Positions 57,001 through 64,000 of a DNA stretch of 64,000 nt are shown piece by piece (within the stretch, counting starts at the first letter, position 1; the number at the start of each line of letters is the position of its first letter). This stretch comes from Amycolatopsis umgeniensis. GTDB lineage: Bacteria > Actinomycetota > Actinomycetes > Mycobacteriales > Pseudonocardiaceae. Both the position numbers and the translations under genes were made by a program. The stretch spans positions 5,642,001-5,706,000 of the forward strand of contig NZ_JACHMX010000001.1 in assembly GCF_014205155.1 (NCBI RefSeq), read 5' to 3'. The notes under the pieces are model-generated. The model did not search any database. It was not told the DNA's origin and saw only the letters and a program-made list of their open reading frames with translations.

Positions 57001-60000
57001 ATGGTAAACCCAGCGAGCCGTGTGCCGCCGTGGAAGGCGAGGGCGGGCGGCATCGTCGCCACCCTCGTGCAGCTCGCGGCCGTGTTCTCGGTGATCCTCC
57101 TCCTCGCCGGCGGCGTGAAGGGGCCGGTGCTGAAGACGGGTGATGTCGCCTTCTCGGCACTGAGCATCCCGACGAACGCGAGTCTCGTGATCGTCCTGCT
57201 GCTCGTCGTCCTCGGAGCCGCGCTCCGCCGACGCAAACGCGCCGCCCTCTACACGCTGCTGCTGTTCCAGGTCGGCGGTCTGGCGGTGACCCTGGCCTTC
57301 CAGGCCGCCCTGCTGTGGTGGCCCGAGCTGCTGAAACTGGGTCCGTGGCAGGTCCGGCACATCCCGCACCAGGTGTGGGTGCTGGCCATCGCCGACCTGA
57401 TCTCGATCGGCATGATCGCGTTCCTCTGGATCATCCGCCCCGCGTTCCCGGCCCGGCTCGCACCGGGCGCCTGGCGCGACGGCTTCACTGTGCTCTTCGG
57501 CGGCCTCGCCGCGGTGATCCTCGTCGGCTGGGGCCTGAGTGAAGCCTTCCCCGGCCGCCTCGCGGACACCTGGGAGCGGTTCGCGTGGGTCGTCAACCAC
57601 ACGACCGGTGAGAACATCCAGCTGCGCCGCGTCGGCATCGGCGAAGGACCCGCCTGGCTCGACCTCCTGCTCGACCTCAGCGCGACAGCAGTCGCGACAG
57701 CCGCTTTGTACACGCTTTTCCGTGGCGTGCGCAGCCGTCGCTTGAGGACAGACGAGGAAGAACTGCGCGTACGCCGCCTCCTCGCCGAACACGGCGAAAA
57801 CGACTCTTTGGGATATTTCGCCACCCGGCGCGAGAAGAGTGTCGTCTTCTCGCCCAACGGCCGCGCCGCCGTGGCCTACCGCGTACTCGCGGGCACCAGC
57901 GTCGCGAGTGCCGACCCCATCGGCGATCCCGACGCCTGGCCCGACGCGGTCCGCGCCTGGCTGAACGAGTCGCGCACCTACGGCTGGACACCCGGTGTGC
58001 TCGGCGCGAGCGAACGCGGCGCGAAGGCCTACGCCGACGCGGGTCTGCGCGCACTGGAAATCGGGGACGAAGCGGTCCTGGACGTCCGCGACTTCAGCCT
58101 CGCCGGGCCGGAGCGACGCTCGGTCCGCCAAGCGGTCAAACGGATCGAACGCGCCGGATACACCACGAAAGTCCGGCGTCACAGCGAAATCCCGGCCGAC
58201 GAGATGGCCGGACTATTGCTGCACGCGCAGCAGTGGCGCGGCGCGGAGACCGAACGCGGGTTCTCGATGGCGCTCGGCAGGCTCGGCGATCCGAGCGACG
58301 GCCGCAGCGTGATGGTGGAGGCATACGACGCCAAGGGCGAGCTTCGCGGCATGCTGTCGTTCGTCCCGTGGGGTCGTCGCGGTCTGTCCCTCGACCTGAT
58401 GCGGCGCGACCGAGACGCCGAAAACGGGCTCAACGAGTACATGGTCGCCGAGGTCGTGGCGGCGAGCTCTCACCTTGGCGCACAACGGATTTCGCTGAAC
58501 TTCGCGATGTTCCGCGCGGTATTCTCCGAGGGGGAGCGGATCGGTGCGGGCCCGGTGCTGCGCGCGTGGCGCAGCGTCCTCAGCATGGCCTCGCGGTTCT
58601 TCCAGCTGGAATCGCTCTACCGGTCCAACGCCAAGTACGGACCCGACTGGGAACCACGTTTCCTGTGCTATTCCTCGGCTCGACGGCTGCCGCGGGTCGG
58701 CATCGTCGCCGGCGCGCTCGAAGGATTCGTCCCGACCGGACGTTCGGGGCGGGCGCTGAAACTGGAAACGGTCACCGACGAATTCGTCGCCGAGGTCCAC
58801 CGCATCGACGCGAATGCGGCCACCCCCGCAGCGAAACAGGTACGGCGGCCCGACCAGGTCCGCGTGCGGATGGCGAAGCTGGACAGCTTGCGGGAAGCCG
58901 GGATCGACCCCTACCCGGTCGGTTTCGCCCGGGAGGATCAACTGGGTGACGTCGTCGCCAAGTTCGGGGACCTGAGCCCGGACACCCACACCGGTCACCG
59001 GGTCCGCGTCGCGGGCAGGGTGCTCGCGCTGCGCAACCTCGGCGGGCTCTGTTTCGCGCGGGTCAAGGACTTCGGCGGCGAGATCCAGTTGATGCTCGAT
59101 GCCTCCGTGCTCGACCTCGGCGGCTGGCGGCGCGGTGTCGACCTCGGCGACCACGTCGGCGTGAGCGGGCAGGTCGTGACCTCGCGACGCGGTGAACTTT
59201 CCGTGCTCGTCGACGAGTGGACAGTCACGGCGAAGAGCCTGCATCCGTTGCCGGACAAGCGAAAGGGCCTCACCGACCCGGAGACGAGGGTGCGGCAGCG
59301 CTACCTCGACCTCGCGGTGAACCCGGATTCGACGGCGATGCTGCGGATGCGCTCGACCGTGGTGCGCGCGGTGCGGGAACGGCTGCACCAGGACGATTAC
59401 CTCGAAGTCGAGACGCCGATGCTGCAGACCGTGCACGGCGGCGCCAACGCCCGCCCGTTCGTCACCCACATCAATGCCTACGACATGCGGATGTACCTGC
59501 GCATCGCGCCCGAGCTGTACCTGAAGCGGCTGTGCGTTGCCGGGGTCGAGCGCGTTTTCGAACTGAACCGGAACTTCCGCAACGAAGGCGTCGACGCGAC
59601 GCACAATCCCGAATTCACGATGCTGGAGGCGTACCAGGCGTACGCCGACTACAACACGATGCGGACGCTGACGCGTGAACTCGTGCAGCACGCCGCGGAG
59701 GCCGCGTATGGCGCGCAGGTCGTCCGCCGTCCGGGGCCGGACGGGAAGGTCGTCGAGTACGACATCTCCGGTGACTGGCCGGTGATCCCGGTCCACGAAG
59801 CCGTTTCGGCGGCGCTCGGGGAGAAGATCGACGCGGGCACCTCGGTCGCCGAACTCCAACGACTGTGCCGTGCGGCAGGAGTGCCGGTGAACGAGGAGGC
59901 CGGTCACGGCGATCTCGTGCTCAAGGCGCACGAGCACCTCGTCGAAGGCGCGACCGTGCTGCCGACCTTCTACACCGACTACCCGACCGACGTCTCGCCG

Positions 60001-60318
60001 CTGACCAGGCAACATCGCGTGGATCCGCGACTGGCCGAGCGCTGGGACCTGATCGCGTTCGGCTCCGAGGTCGGCACCGCCTACACCGAACTGACCGACC
60101 CCCTCGAGCAGCGGCGGCGGCTGGAGGCCCAGTCGCTGCGCGCGGCGAGCGGGGACGTAGAGGCGATGGAGCTGGACGAGGACTTCCTGCTCGCGCTCGA
60201 ACACGGCATGCCGCCGACCGGCGGGCTCGGTATCGGCGTCGACAGGCTGCTGATGATGCTGACCGGAGCGTCGATCCGGCAGACGGTGCTGTTCCCCTTC
60301 GTGCGCCCCCAGTCGTAG
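57001..60318 (+). CDS. lysX: Bifunctional lysylphosphatidylglycerol synthetase / lysyl-tRNA synthetase
   Basis: A 1105-residue two-part protein. Residues 1-250 are membrane spans, 255-590 the MprF-type transferase domain (RREKSVVFSPNGRAAVAYRV, VEAYDAKGELRGMLSFVPWG, LDLMRRD). Residues 615-1105 are a class II lysyl-tRNA synthetase with OB fold, motif 2 in FELNRNFRNEG and motif 3 in GGLGIGVDRLLMML. It charges tRNA with lysine and passes lysine to phosphatidylglycerol, giving a more positive membrane and resistance to cationic peptides; known from M. tuberculosis LysX. A strong paired repeat follows its stop. Confidence 0.94.
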   Translation: MVNPASRVPPWKARAGGIVATLVQLAAVFSVILLLAGGVKGPVLKTGDVAFSALSIPTNASLVIVLLLVVLGAALRRRKRAALYTLLLFQVGGLAVTLAFQAALLWWPELLKLGPWQVRHIPHQVWVLAIADLISIGMIAFLWIIRPAFPARLAPGAWRDGFTVLFGGLAAVILVGWGLSEAFPGRLADTWERFAWVVNHTTGENIQLRRVGIGEGPAWLDLLLDLSATAVATAALYTLFRGVRSRRLRTDEEELRVRRLLAEHGENDSLGYFATRREKSVVFSPNGRAAVAYRVLAGTSVASADPIGDPDAWPDAVRAWLNESRTYGWTPGVLGASERGAKAYADAGLRALEIGDEAVLDVRDFSLAGPERRSVRQAVKRIERAGYTTKVRRHSEIPADEMAGLLLHAQQWRGAETERGFSMALGRLGDPSDGRSVMVEAYDAKGELRGMLSFVPWGRRGLSLDLMRRDRDAENGLNEYMVAEVVAASSHLGAQRISLNFAMFRAVFSEGERIGAGPVLRAWRSVLSMASRFFQLESLYRSNAKYGPDWEPRFLCYSSARRLPRVGIVAGALEGFVPTGRSGRALKLETVTDEFVAEVHRIDANAATPAAKQVRRPDQVRVRMAKLDSLREAGIDPYPVGFAREDQLGDVVAKFGDLSPDTHTGHRVRVAGRVLALRNLGGLCFARVKDFGGEIQLMLDASVLDLGGWRRGVDLGDHVGVSGQVVTSRRGELSVLVDEWTVTAKSLHPLPDKRKGLTDPETRVRQRYLDLAVNPDSTAMLRMRSTVVRAVRERLHQDDYLEVETPMLQTVHGGANARPFVTHINAYDMRMYLRIAPELYLKRLCVAGVERVFELNRNFRNEGVDATHNPEFTMLEAYQAYADYNTMRTLTRELVQHAAEAAYGAQVVRRPGPDGKVVEYDISGDWPVIPVHEAVSAALGEKIDAGTSVAELQRLCRAAGVPVNEEAGHGDLVLKAHEHLVEGATVLPTFYTDYPTDVSPLTRQHRVDPRLAERWDLIAFGSEVGTAYTELTDPLEQRRRLEAQSLRAASGDVEAMELDEDFLLALEHGMPPTGGLGIGVDRLLMMLTGASIRQTVLFPFVRPQS

Positions 60319-60323
60319 CGGGA

Positions 60324-60388
60324 GAGCAGGGGACCTTTGCTATCGCTCGTTAGCCTCACTAACGAGCGATAGCAAAGGTCCCCTGCTC
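60324..60388. terminator. Paired 29-bp GCAGGGGACCTTTGC repeat
   Basis: Arms 60324-60352 and 60360-60388 are perfect complements over 29 bp, loop GCCTCAC. Starts 5 bp after the lysX stop. Longest member of the 25-bp type (variant GAGCAGGGGACCTTTGC). Confidence 0.85.
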
Positions 60389-60458
60389 CCTTCCTCGCCG
60401 AATCGCTTCGGGAAGCCGAATCCGGATGTAAAGATCCTTCTCTACGGAAGGAGCCACC

Positions 60459-61046
60459 ATGGCTGGAAACGTCCCCCCTGTCGCCGACGAACGCGAAGGT
60501 CTCCTCGCCTACCTCGAGCAGCAGCGGCACGTCCTGCGCATCGCCGCGCACGGCTTGACCGAAGAACAGGCCAGAGCGGTCCCGACCAGAAGCTCACTGA
60601 GCGTCGGCGGCCTCGTCAAGCACACCGCGTTCACGGAAGACGGCTGGATCGACATCCTTCTCCAGAAGCCCGCGAAGCCGATGGAGGAGGCGATGAAGGA
60701 CTACGAAGCCGGCTACGTGATGGCTGACGACGAGACGCTCGAAGACGTCTTCGCCCGCTACGACGAGGTCGCCCGCCGCACCTCGGACGTCATCGCCGGG
60801 ATCGCCGACCTCGGCCAGCCGGTCCCGGTGCCGCAGAACGTGCCCTGGTACCCGAAGGACGTCGAGGCCTGGTCGGTCCGCTGGGTGCTGTTCCACCTCA
60901 TCGAGGAGACCGCGCGGCACGCGGGCCATGCCGACATCATCCGCGAGCACGTCGACGGCGCGACCGCCATCCCGCTGATGGCCGCCGCGGAAGGCTGGCC
61001 GGAGACGCCCTGGCTCAAGCCCTGGTCGCCCGCCGCGACCGTTTAG
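60459..61046 (+). CDS. DinB-like (DUF664) family protein
   Basis: A 195-residue four-helix protein: LLAYLEQQRHVLRIAAHGLTEEQA, VGGLVKHTAFTEDGWID (His of the metal site) and FHLIEETARHAGHADIIREHVDG (two His). The three-histidine site fits the DinB/MST-fold metal proteins, several of which use mycothiol or bacillithiol. Specific reaction not known. GAAGGAG precedes the ATG. Its stop overlaps that of the opposite-strand gene. Confidence 0.82.
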   Translation: MAGNVPPVADEREGLLAYLEQQRHVLRIAAHGLTEEQARAVPTRSSLSVGGLVKHTAFTEDGWIDILLQKPAKPMEEAMKDYEAGYVMADDETLEDVFARYDEVARRTSDVIAGIADLGQPVPVPQNVPWYPKDVEAWSVRWVLFHLIEETARHAGHADIIREHVDGATAIPLMAAAEGWPETPWLKPWSPAATV

Positions 61047-61579
61047 AACAACGTCGGTTCGTCCGCCAAAGCGCCTTCGATGACCAGCATCCGGCGCTTG
61101 GTGGCGACCCCTCCACGCGCGGAGAACCCACCGTCCTTGCCGCCCGCGGCGAGCACCCGGTGGCACGGAACGATGACCGGGAACGGGTTGCGTCCCATCG
61201 CCTGCCCCACGGCCTGCGCCCCACCGGGCATGCCGAGGATGTTCGCGATGTCGCCGTAGGTCAGCGTCTTGCCCGCGGGGATCGAGCGGATGAACTCGTA
61301 CACCCGGTGATGGAACTCCGGCACGCCCTCGTAATCGAGTTCGACGCCGGTGAGGTCCGTGCGCTTGCCGTTCATCAACGAGACCACGTCGTCGATCGCC
61401 CGCTGGACCGCCGCCGGCGGTGCGGACTCGACGACGTCGGGAAGGCGGGCGGTGAGCCGTGCCCTGGTCTTCTCTTCACTGCCTTCGGGGAGCTGGACCG
61501 CGATGACCCCGCGTTCGCTCCACGCGATGCCGCAGTCGCCGATCGCGGTGCCGAACACGGCGTAGCCCGGTGCCGTCAT
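61043..61579 (-). CDS. ogt: O6-alkylguanine-DNA alkyltransferase
   Basis: A 178-residue suicide repair protein that takes an alkyl group from O6-alkylguanine onto its own Cys. The active site IVPCHRVLAAGG and the HTH arginine-finger region YGDIANILGMPGGAQAVGQAMGRNP are intact. The N-terminal domain is short and lacks the usual zinc cysteines. ATG at 61577-61579. Its 3' end overlaps the DinB-like gene by 4 bp (shared stop bases). Confidence 0.92.
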   Translation of the reverse strand: MTAPGYAVFGTAIGDCGIAWSERGVIAVQLPEGSEEKTRARLTARLPDVVESAPPAAVQRAIDDVVSLMNGKRTDLTGVELDYEGVPEFHHRVYEFIRSIPAGKTLTYGDIANILGMPGGAQAVGQAMGRNPFPVIVPCHRVLAAGGKDGGFSARGGVATKRRMLVIEGALADEPTLF

Positions 61580-61684
61580 GAGTCCAGGGTACGAGAGGGG
61601 TCCGACAGTTTCGGGTTCGCGGCCTTTCGAGTTCACCGCCATGCCGGGTGCCGCCGGAGCGGCGGCTGCGATAGGACTATGGGT

Positions 61685-62311
61685 ATGAGCGACCTCGTGC
61701 TTGATCACCTCGTCTACGCCGGGCCGGATCTCGAAGAGGCCGTCGCGCGCGTCGCCGATCTCACCGGCGTCACGCCCGTACGCGGGGGCAGGCACGTCGG
61801 ATTCGGCACGGCCAACCACCTGGCCGATCTCGGCGCCGGTGCCTACCTCGAGGTGGTGGGGCCCGATCCGGATCAACCCGAGCACGTCGGGCCGCGACCG
61901 TTCGGCATCGACGAGCTGACCGAGCCGGCGCTGGTCACGTGGGCCGCGCGTGTGGAGGGCCTCGACGAAGCGATCGCCGAGGCCCGCGAGCGCGGTTACG
62001 ACCCTGGCGAGGCGTCCGAGATGTCGCGCGCCACCGATGACGGTGAACTGCTGACATGGCGCCTCACCGGCGCCGGCGGTCTGGACGGGCTCGCGCCCTT
62101 CCTCATCGACTGGGGGAGCACCCCGCATCCGACGACGCGGGGACTCCCCGCGATCCCGCTGCTTCTCGTCACCGGTGTCCACCCCGAGCCCGTCGCGGTG
62201 GAAGCCGCGGTCCGGGCACTCGGGATGGACATGCTCGTGCGCCGTGACAAGAAGCCCGGCCTGGTGGCCGTGCTCCAGAACTCAGCGGGGAAGCAGATCA
62301 CGCTGAGCTGA
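61685..62311 (+). CDS. VOC/glyoxalase-like domain protein
   Basis: A 208-residue protein: VLDHLVYAGPDLEEAVARVADLTG opening, RHVGFGTANHLADLGAGAYLEVVGPD, and a second half ending LQNSAGKQITLS. This is the glyoxalase-like family (PF13468 style) of unknown substrate; metal-binding His of DHLVY and Glu of YLEVV are in place. ATG at 61685 gives the usual MSDLVLDH start; another ATG lies two codons earlier. The 3' end overlaps nadE by 30 bp, tail to tail. Confidence 0.8.
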   Translation: MSDLVLDHLVYAGPDLEEAVARVADLTGVTPVRGGRHVGFGTANHLADLGAGAYLEVVGPDPDQPEHVGPRPFGIDELTEPALVTWAARVEGLDEAIAEARERGYDPGEASEMSRATDDGELLTWRLTGAGGLDGLAPFLIDWGSTPHPTTRGLPAIPLLLVTGVHPEPVAVEAAVRALGMDMLVRRDKKPGLVAVLQNSAGKQITLS

Positions 62312-64000
62312 GCGGGCCACGACGGTGCCCTCGCGCCAGCCGTTGGTCATCGGCAACCGCCGGTCCCGCCCGAACGCCTTGAACGTGATCTTGGTGCCCG
62401 GCGGGTACTGGCGGCGCTTGTATTCGGCCTTGTCGACCATACGCACCACGCGATCGATGGTCTCCGGATCGAAACCCGCGTCCACCAGATCGACGTAACC
62501 GCGGTCGCCCTCGATGTAGTCGTCGAGGATGTCGTCGAGCATCAGGTAGTCGGGAAGCGAGTCGCTGTCCAGCTGGCCGGGCCGCAGCTCGGCCGACGGC
62601 GGCTTCGTGATCGAGTTCTCCGGGATGGGCGGGGTCTCGCCGTTCTTTTCGGCTTCCGCGTTGCGCCATTTGGCCAGATGCCAGACGTAGGTCTTGAACA
62701 GGTCCTTGATCGGCGCGAAGGCCCCGACGGCGTCGCCGTAGATCGTCGAGTAGCCGACGGCGAGCTCGGTCTTGTTGCCGGTGGCGAGCACCAGGTGACC
62801 GTCCTGATTGGACAGTGCCATCAGCAGCATGCCGCGGACCCGGGCCTGGATGTTCTCCTCGGCGAGGCCGGTCAGCTGGAGCTGTTCGACGTAGACCTTG
62901 ACCATGTCCGCGATCGGCTCGACGCGATAGTGCGCGCCGATGCGCCGGGCGAGATCCTCGGCGTCGTCCTTCGAGTGCCCCGAGGAGTACTCCGAAGGCA
63001 TCGAAACGCCGTAGACGTTGTCGCCGCCGAGCGCGTCGGCTGCCAGCGCCGCGACGACCGCCGAGTCGATGCCGCCGGAGAAGCCGAACGTCACCGACGA
63101 GAAGCCGTTCTTGTGCACGTAGTCGCGCAGACCGACGACGAGCGCGTGCCAGACCTCGGCTTCGTCCGACAGCGGTTCGCTGATCGCCGAGTCGTTGCTC
63201 GGGCTGTACGCCGGAACAGGTTCCTCGCTGAGTACGCGCCGCTTGACCCGCAGACCCTCGACCTCGCCCTCGGCGGTGTGCCCGCCCGCGACGAGGTCCG
63301 TGTCGACGACGAGCAAGTGCTCGACGAACTGCGGCGCGCGCGCCAGCAACCGGCCGTCCGCGCCGACCACGATCGAGTCGCCGTCGAAGACGAGGTCGTC
63401 CTGACCGCCGACCTGGTTCGTGTACACCAGCGGCGCCCCGGCCTCGGCCGCGCGGCGGGCGATGAGGGGCAGGCGGATGTCGTCCTTCGCGCGCTCGAAA
63501 GGCGAAGCGTTGGGCGCGACGACGAGGTCCACCCCGGCCTTGCCGAGCGCGGAGATCGGGCCGCCGTCCTGCCAGACGTCCTCGCAGATCACCATGCCGA
63601 CGTCGACGCCGTGGAAGCGGACGACCTCGAGGTCGTGGCCCGGCTTGAACCAGCGGTGCTCGTCGAAGACGCCGTAGTTGGGCAGGTGATGCTTGAACTG
63701 GCGGGCGACGACCTCGCCGCGGTACAGCGCGGCGGCCGCGTCGCGCGCGCCGGTCTCGTCCAGGTCGAGATACCCGATGTAGGTGAGCACCTCGCCGCAT
63801 CCGGCTTCCTCGAGCCGCCGGGCGACCTCTTCGACCATCTGCTTCGAGGCGGAGGCGAAGGTCGGGCGGAGGGAGAGGTCCTCGACGGGGTAACCGGTGA
63901 GGGACATCTCCGGGAAGACCACGATGTGGGCGCCTGCTTCGGCGGCCTTGCGGGTCCACTCGACGGTGAGGTCGGCGTTGCCCTCGAGGTCGCCGACGGT
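62282..64000 (-). CDS. nadE: Glutamine-dependent NAD+ synthetase (5' end outside window)
   Basis: About 572 residues seen, start missing at the right edge. The first part is a nitrilase-type glutaminase (VVFPEMSLTGYPVEDL, KHHLPNYGVFDEHRWF, GMVICEDVWQDGGP with the active Cys). The second is the NAD synthetase with the PP-loop FGFSGGIDSAVVAALAAD, LATGNKTELAVGYSTIYGD and KPPSAELRPGQLD. It makes NAD from deamido-NAD, ATP and glutamine. The C-terminus overlaps the VOC gene by 30 bp. Confidence 0.95.
   Translation of the reverse strand, partial: TVGDLEGNADLTVEWTRKAAEAGAHIVVFPEMSLTGYPVEDLSLRPTFASASKQMVEEVARRLEEAGCGEVLTYIGYLDLDETGARDAAAALYRGEVVARQFKHHLPNYGVFDEHRWFKPGHDLEVVRFHGVDVGMVICEDVWQDGGPISALGKAGVDLVVAPNASPFERAKDDIRLPLIARRAAEAGAPLVYTNQVGGQDDLVFDGDSIVVGADGRLLARAPQFVEHLLVVDTDLVAGGHTAEGEVEGLRVKRRVLSEEPVPAYSPSNDSAISEPLSDEAEVWHALVVGLRDYVHKNGFSSVTFGFSGGIDSAVVAALAADALGGDNVYGVSMPSEYSSGHSKDDAEDLARRIGAHYRVEPIADMVKVYVEQLQLTGLAEENIQARVRGMLLMALSNQDGHLVLATGNKTELAVGYSTIYGDAVGAFAPIKDLFKTYVWHLAKWRNAEAEKNGETPPIPENSITKPPSAELRPGQLDSDSLPDYLMLDDILDDYIEGDRGYVDLVDAGFDPETIDRVVRMVDKAEYKRRQYPPGTKITFKAFGRDRRLPMTNGWREGTVVARSAQRDLLPR

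Noticed and set aside
13860..60390. A CRISPR array made by the recurring short palindromes.
   Set aside because: Copies are scattered kilobases apart, mostly single or in facing pairs, with no regular spacers and no cas genes.

Overview
This is chromosomal DNA from a high-GC actinomycete. Very high third-position GC, rnpB of actinobacterial type, an ECF sigma factor with a ZAS anti-sigma factor, LysX, a PanB with an N-terminal extension, a gamma-class secreted chorismate mutase and a mycobacterial-type SOS box point to the Pseudonocardiales. Amycolatopsis or a close relative is the most likely genus; this is inference from gene content and style, not a database match.

Layout. 1-4.9 kb: secreted chorismate mutase (partial), then Nif3, zinc-ribbon protein, RNase H/phosphatase and a GT-C-like membrane protein. 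5.0-10.0 kb (minus): ECF sigma, anti-sigma, large LuxR-type ATPase regulator and SfnG-type monooxygenase in one tight run. 10.2-13.4 kb (plus): a divergent redox operon (DUF4142, heme-b membrane protein fused to a ferredoxin, ferredoxin reductase, anchored secreted-repeat protein). Both directions carry the same GAACC-N16-CGTA promoter with a perfect CRP-type site between them. 13.4-15.0 kb: rnpB and an SCO6745-like gene. 15.4-24.1 kb: a T4SS-like membrane apparatus (small membrane protein, PrgI/VirB3-like, VirB4 ATPase, VirB6-like, VirB8-like, lytic transglycosylase-NlpC/P60, proline-rich protein) without relaxase or VirD4. 24.2-27.7 kb: SPOR-like small protein, CooC/MinD-like ATPase, RNB ribonuclease, BtuF-like protein. 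27.8-39.6 kb: putrescine/GABA catabolism and uptake (GabD-like, GabT, PucR regulator, cache protein, GntR regulator, aminobutyraldehyde dehydrogenase, PotABCD-type ABC transporter). 39.6-42.6 kb: secreted GSDH-PKD-LGFP protein. 43.0-53.1 kb: a 3184-residue RHS polymorphic toxin with Hint domain and a YwqJ-like deaminase tip, followed by a SUKH-3 immunity gene, with a perfect TCGAAC-N4-GTTCGA SOS box upstream. 53.4-64 kb: proline iminopeptidase, beta-helix protein, panB, lysX, DinB-like protein, O6-alkylguanine methyltransferase, VOC protein and nadE (partial).

A second layer runs through the window: short imperfect palindromes at gene ends and in gaps. At least five types occur, most as paired arms forming strong hairpins (arms of 14-29 bp), often between convergent genes, and several types recur. 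A 25-bp type recurs in single and paired form and once lies inside the coding N-terminus of the ABC ATPase gene; another supplies the stop codon of the BtuF-like gene. The strongest leads are the SOS box at the polymorphic toxin, the divergent ECF/CRP control region, the relaxase-less T4SS-like locus, and this palindrome system.
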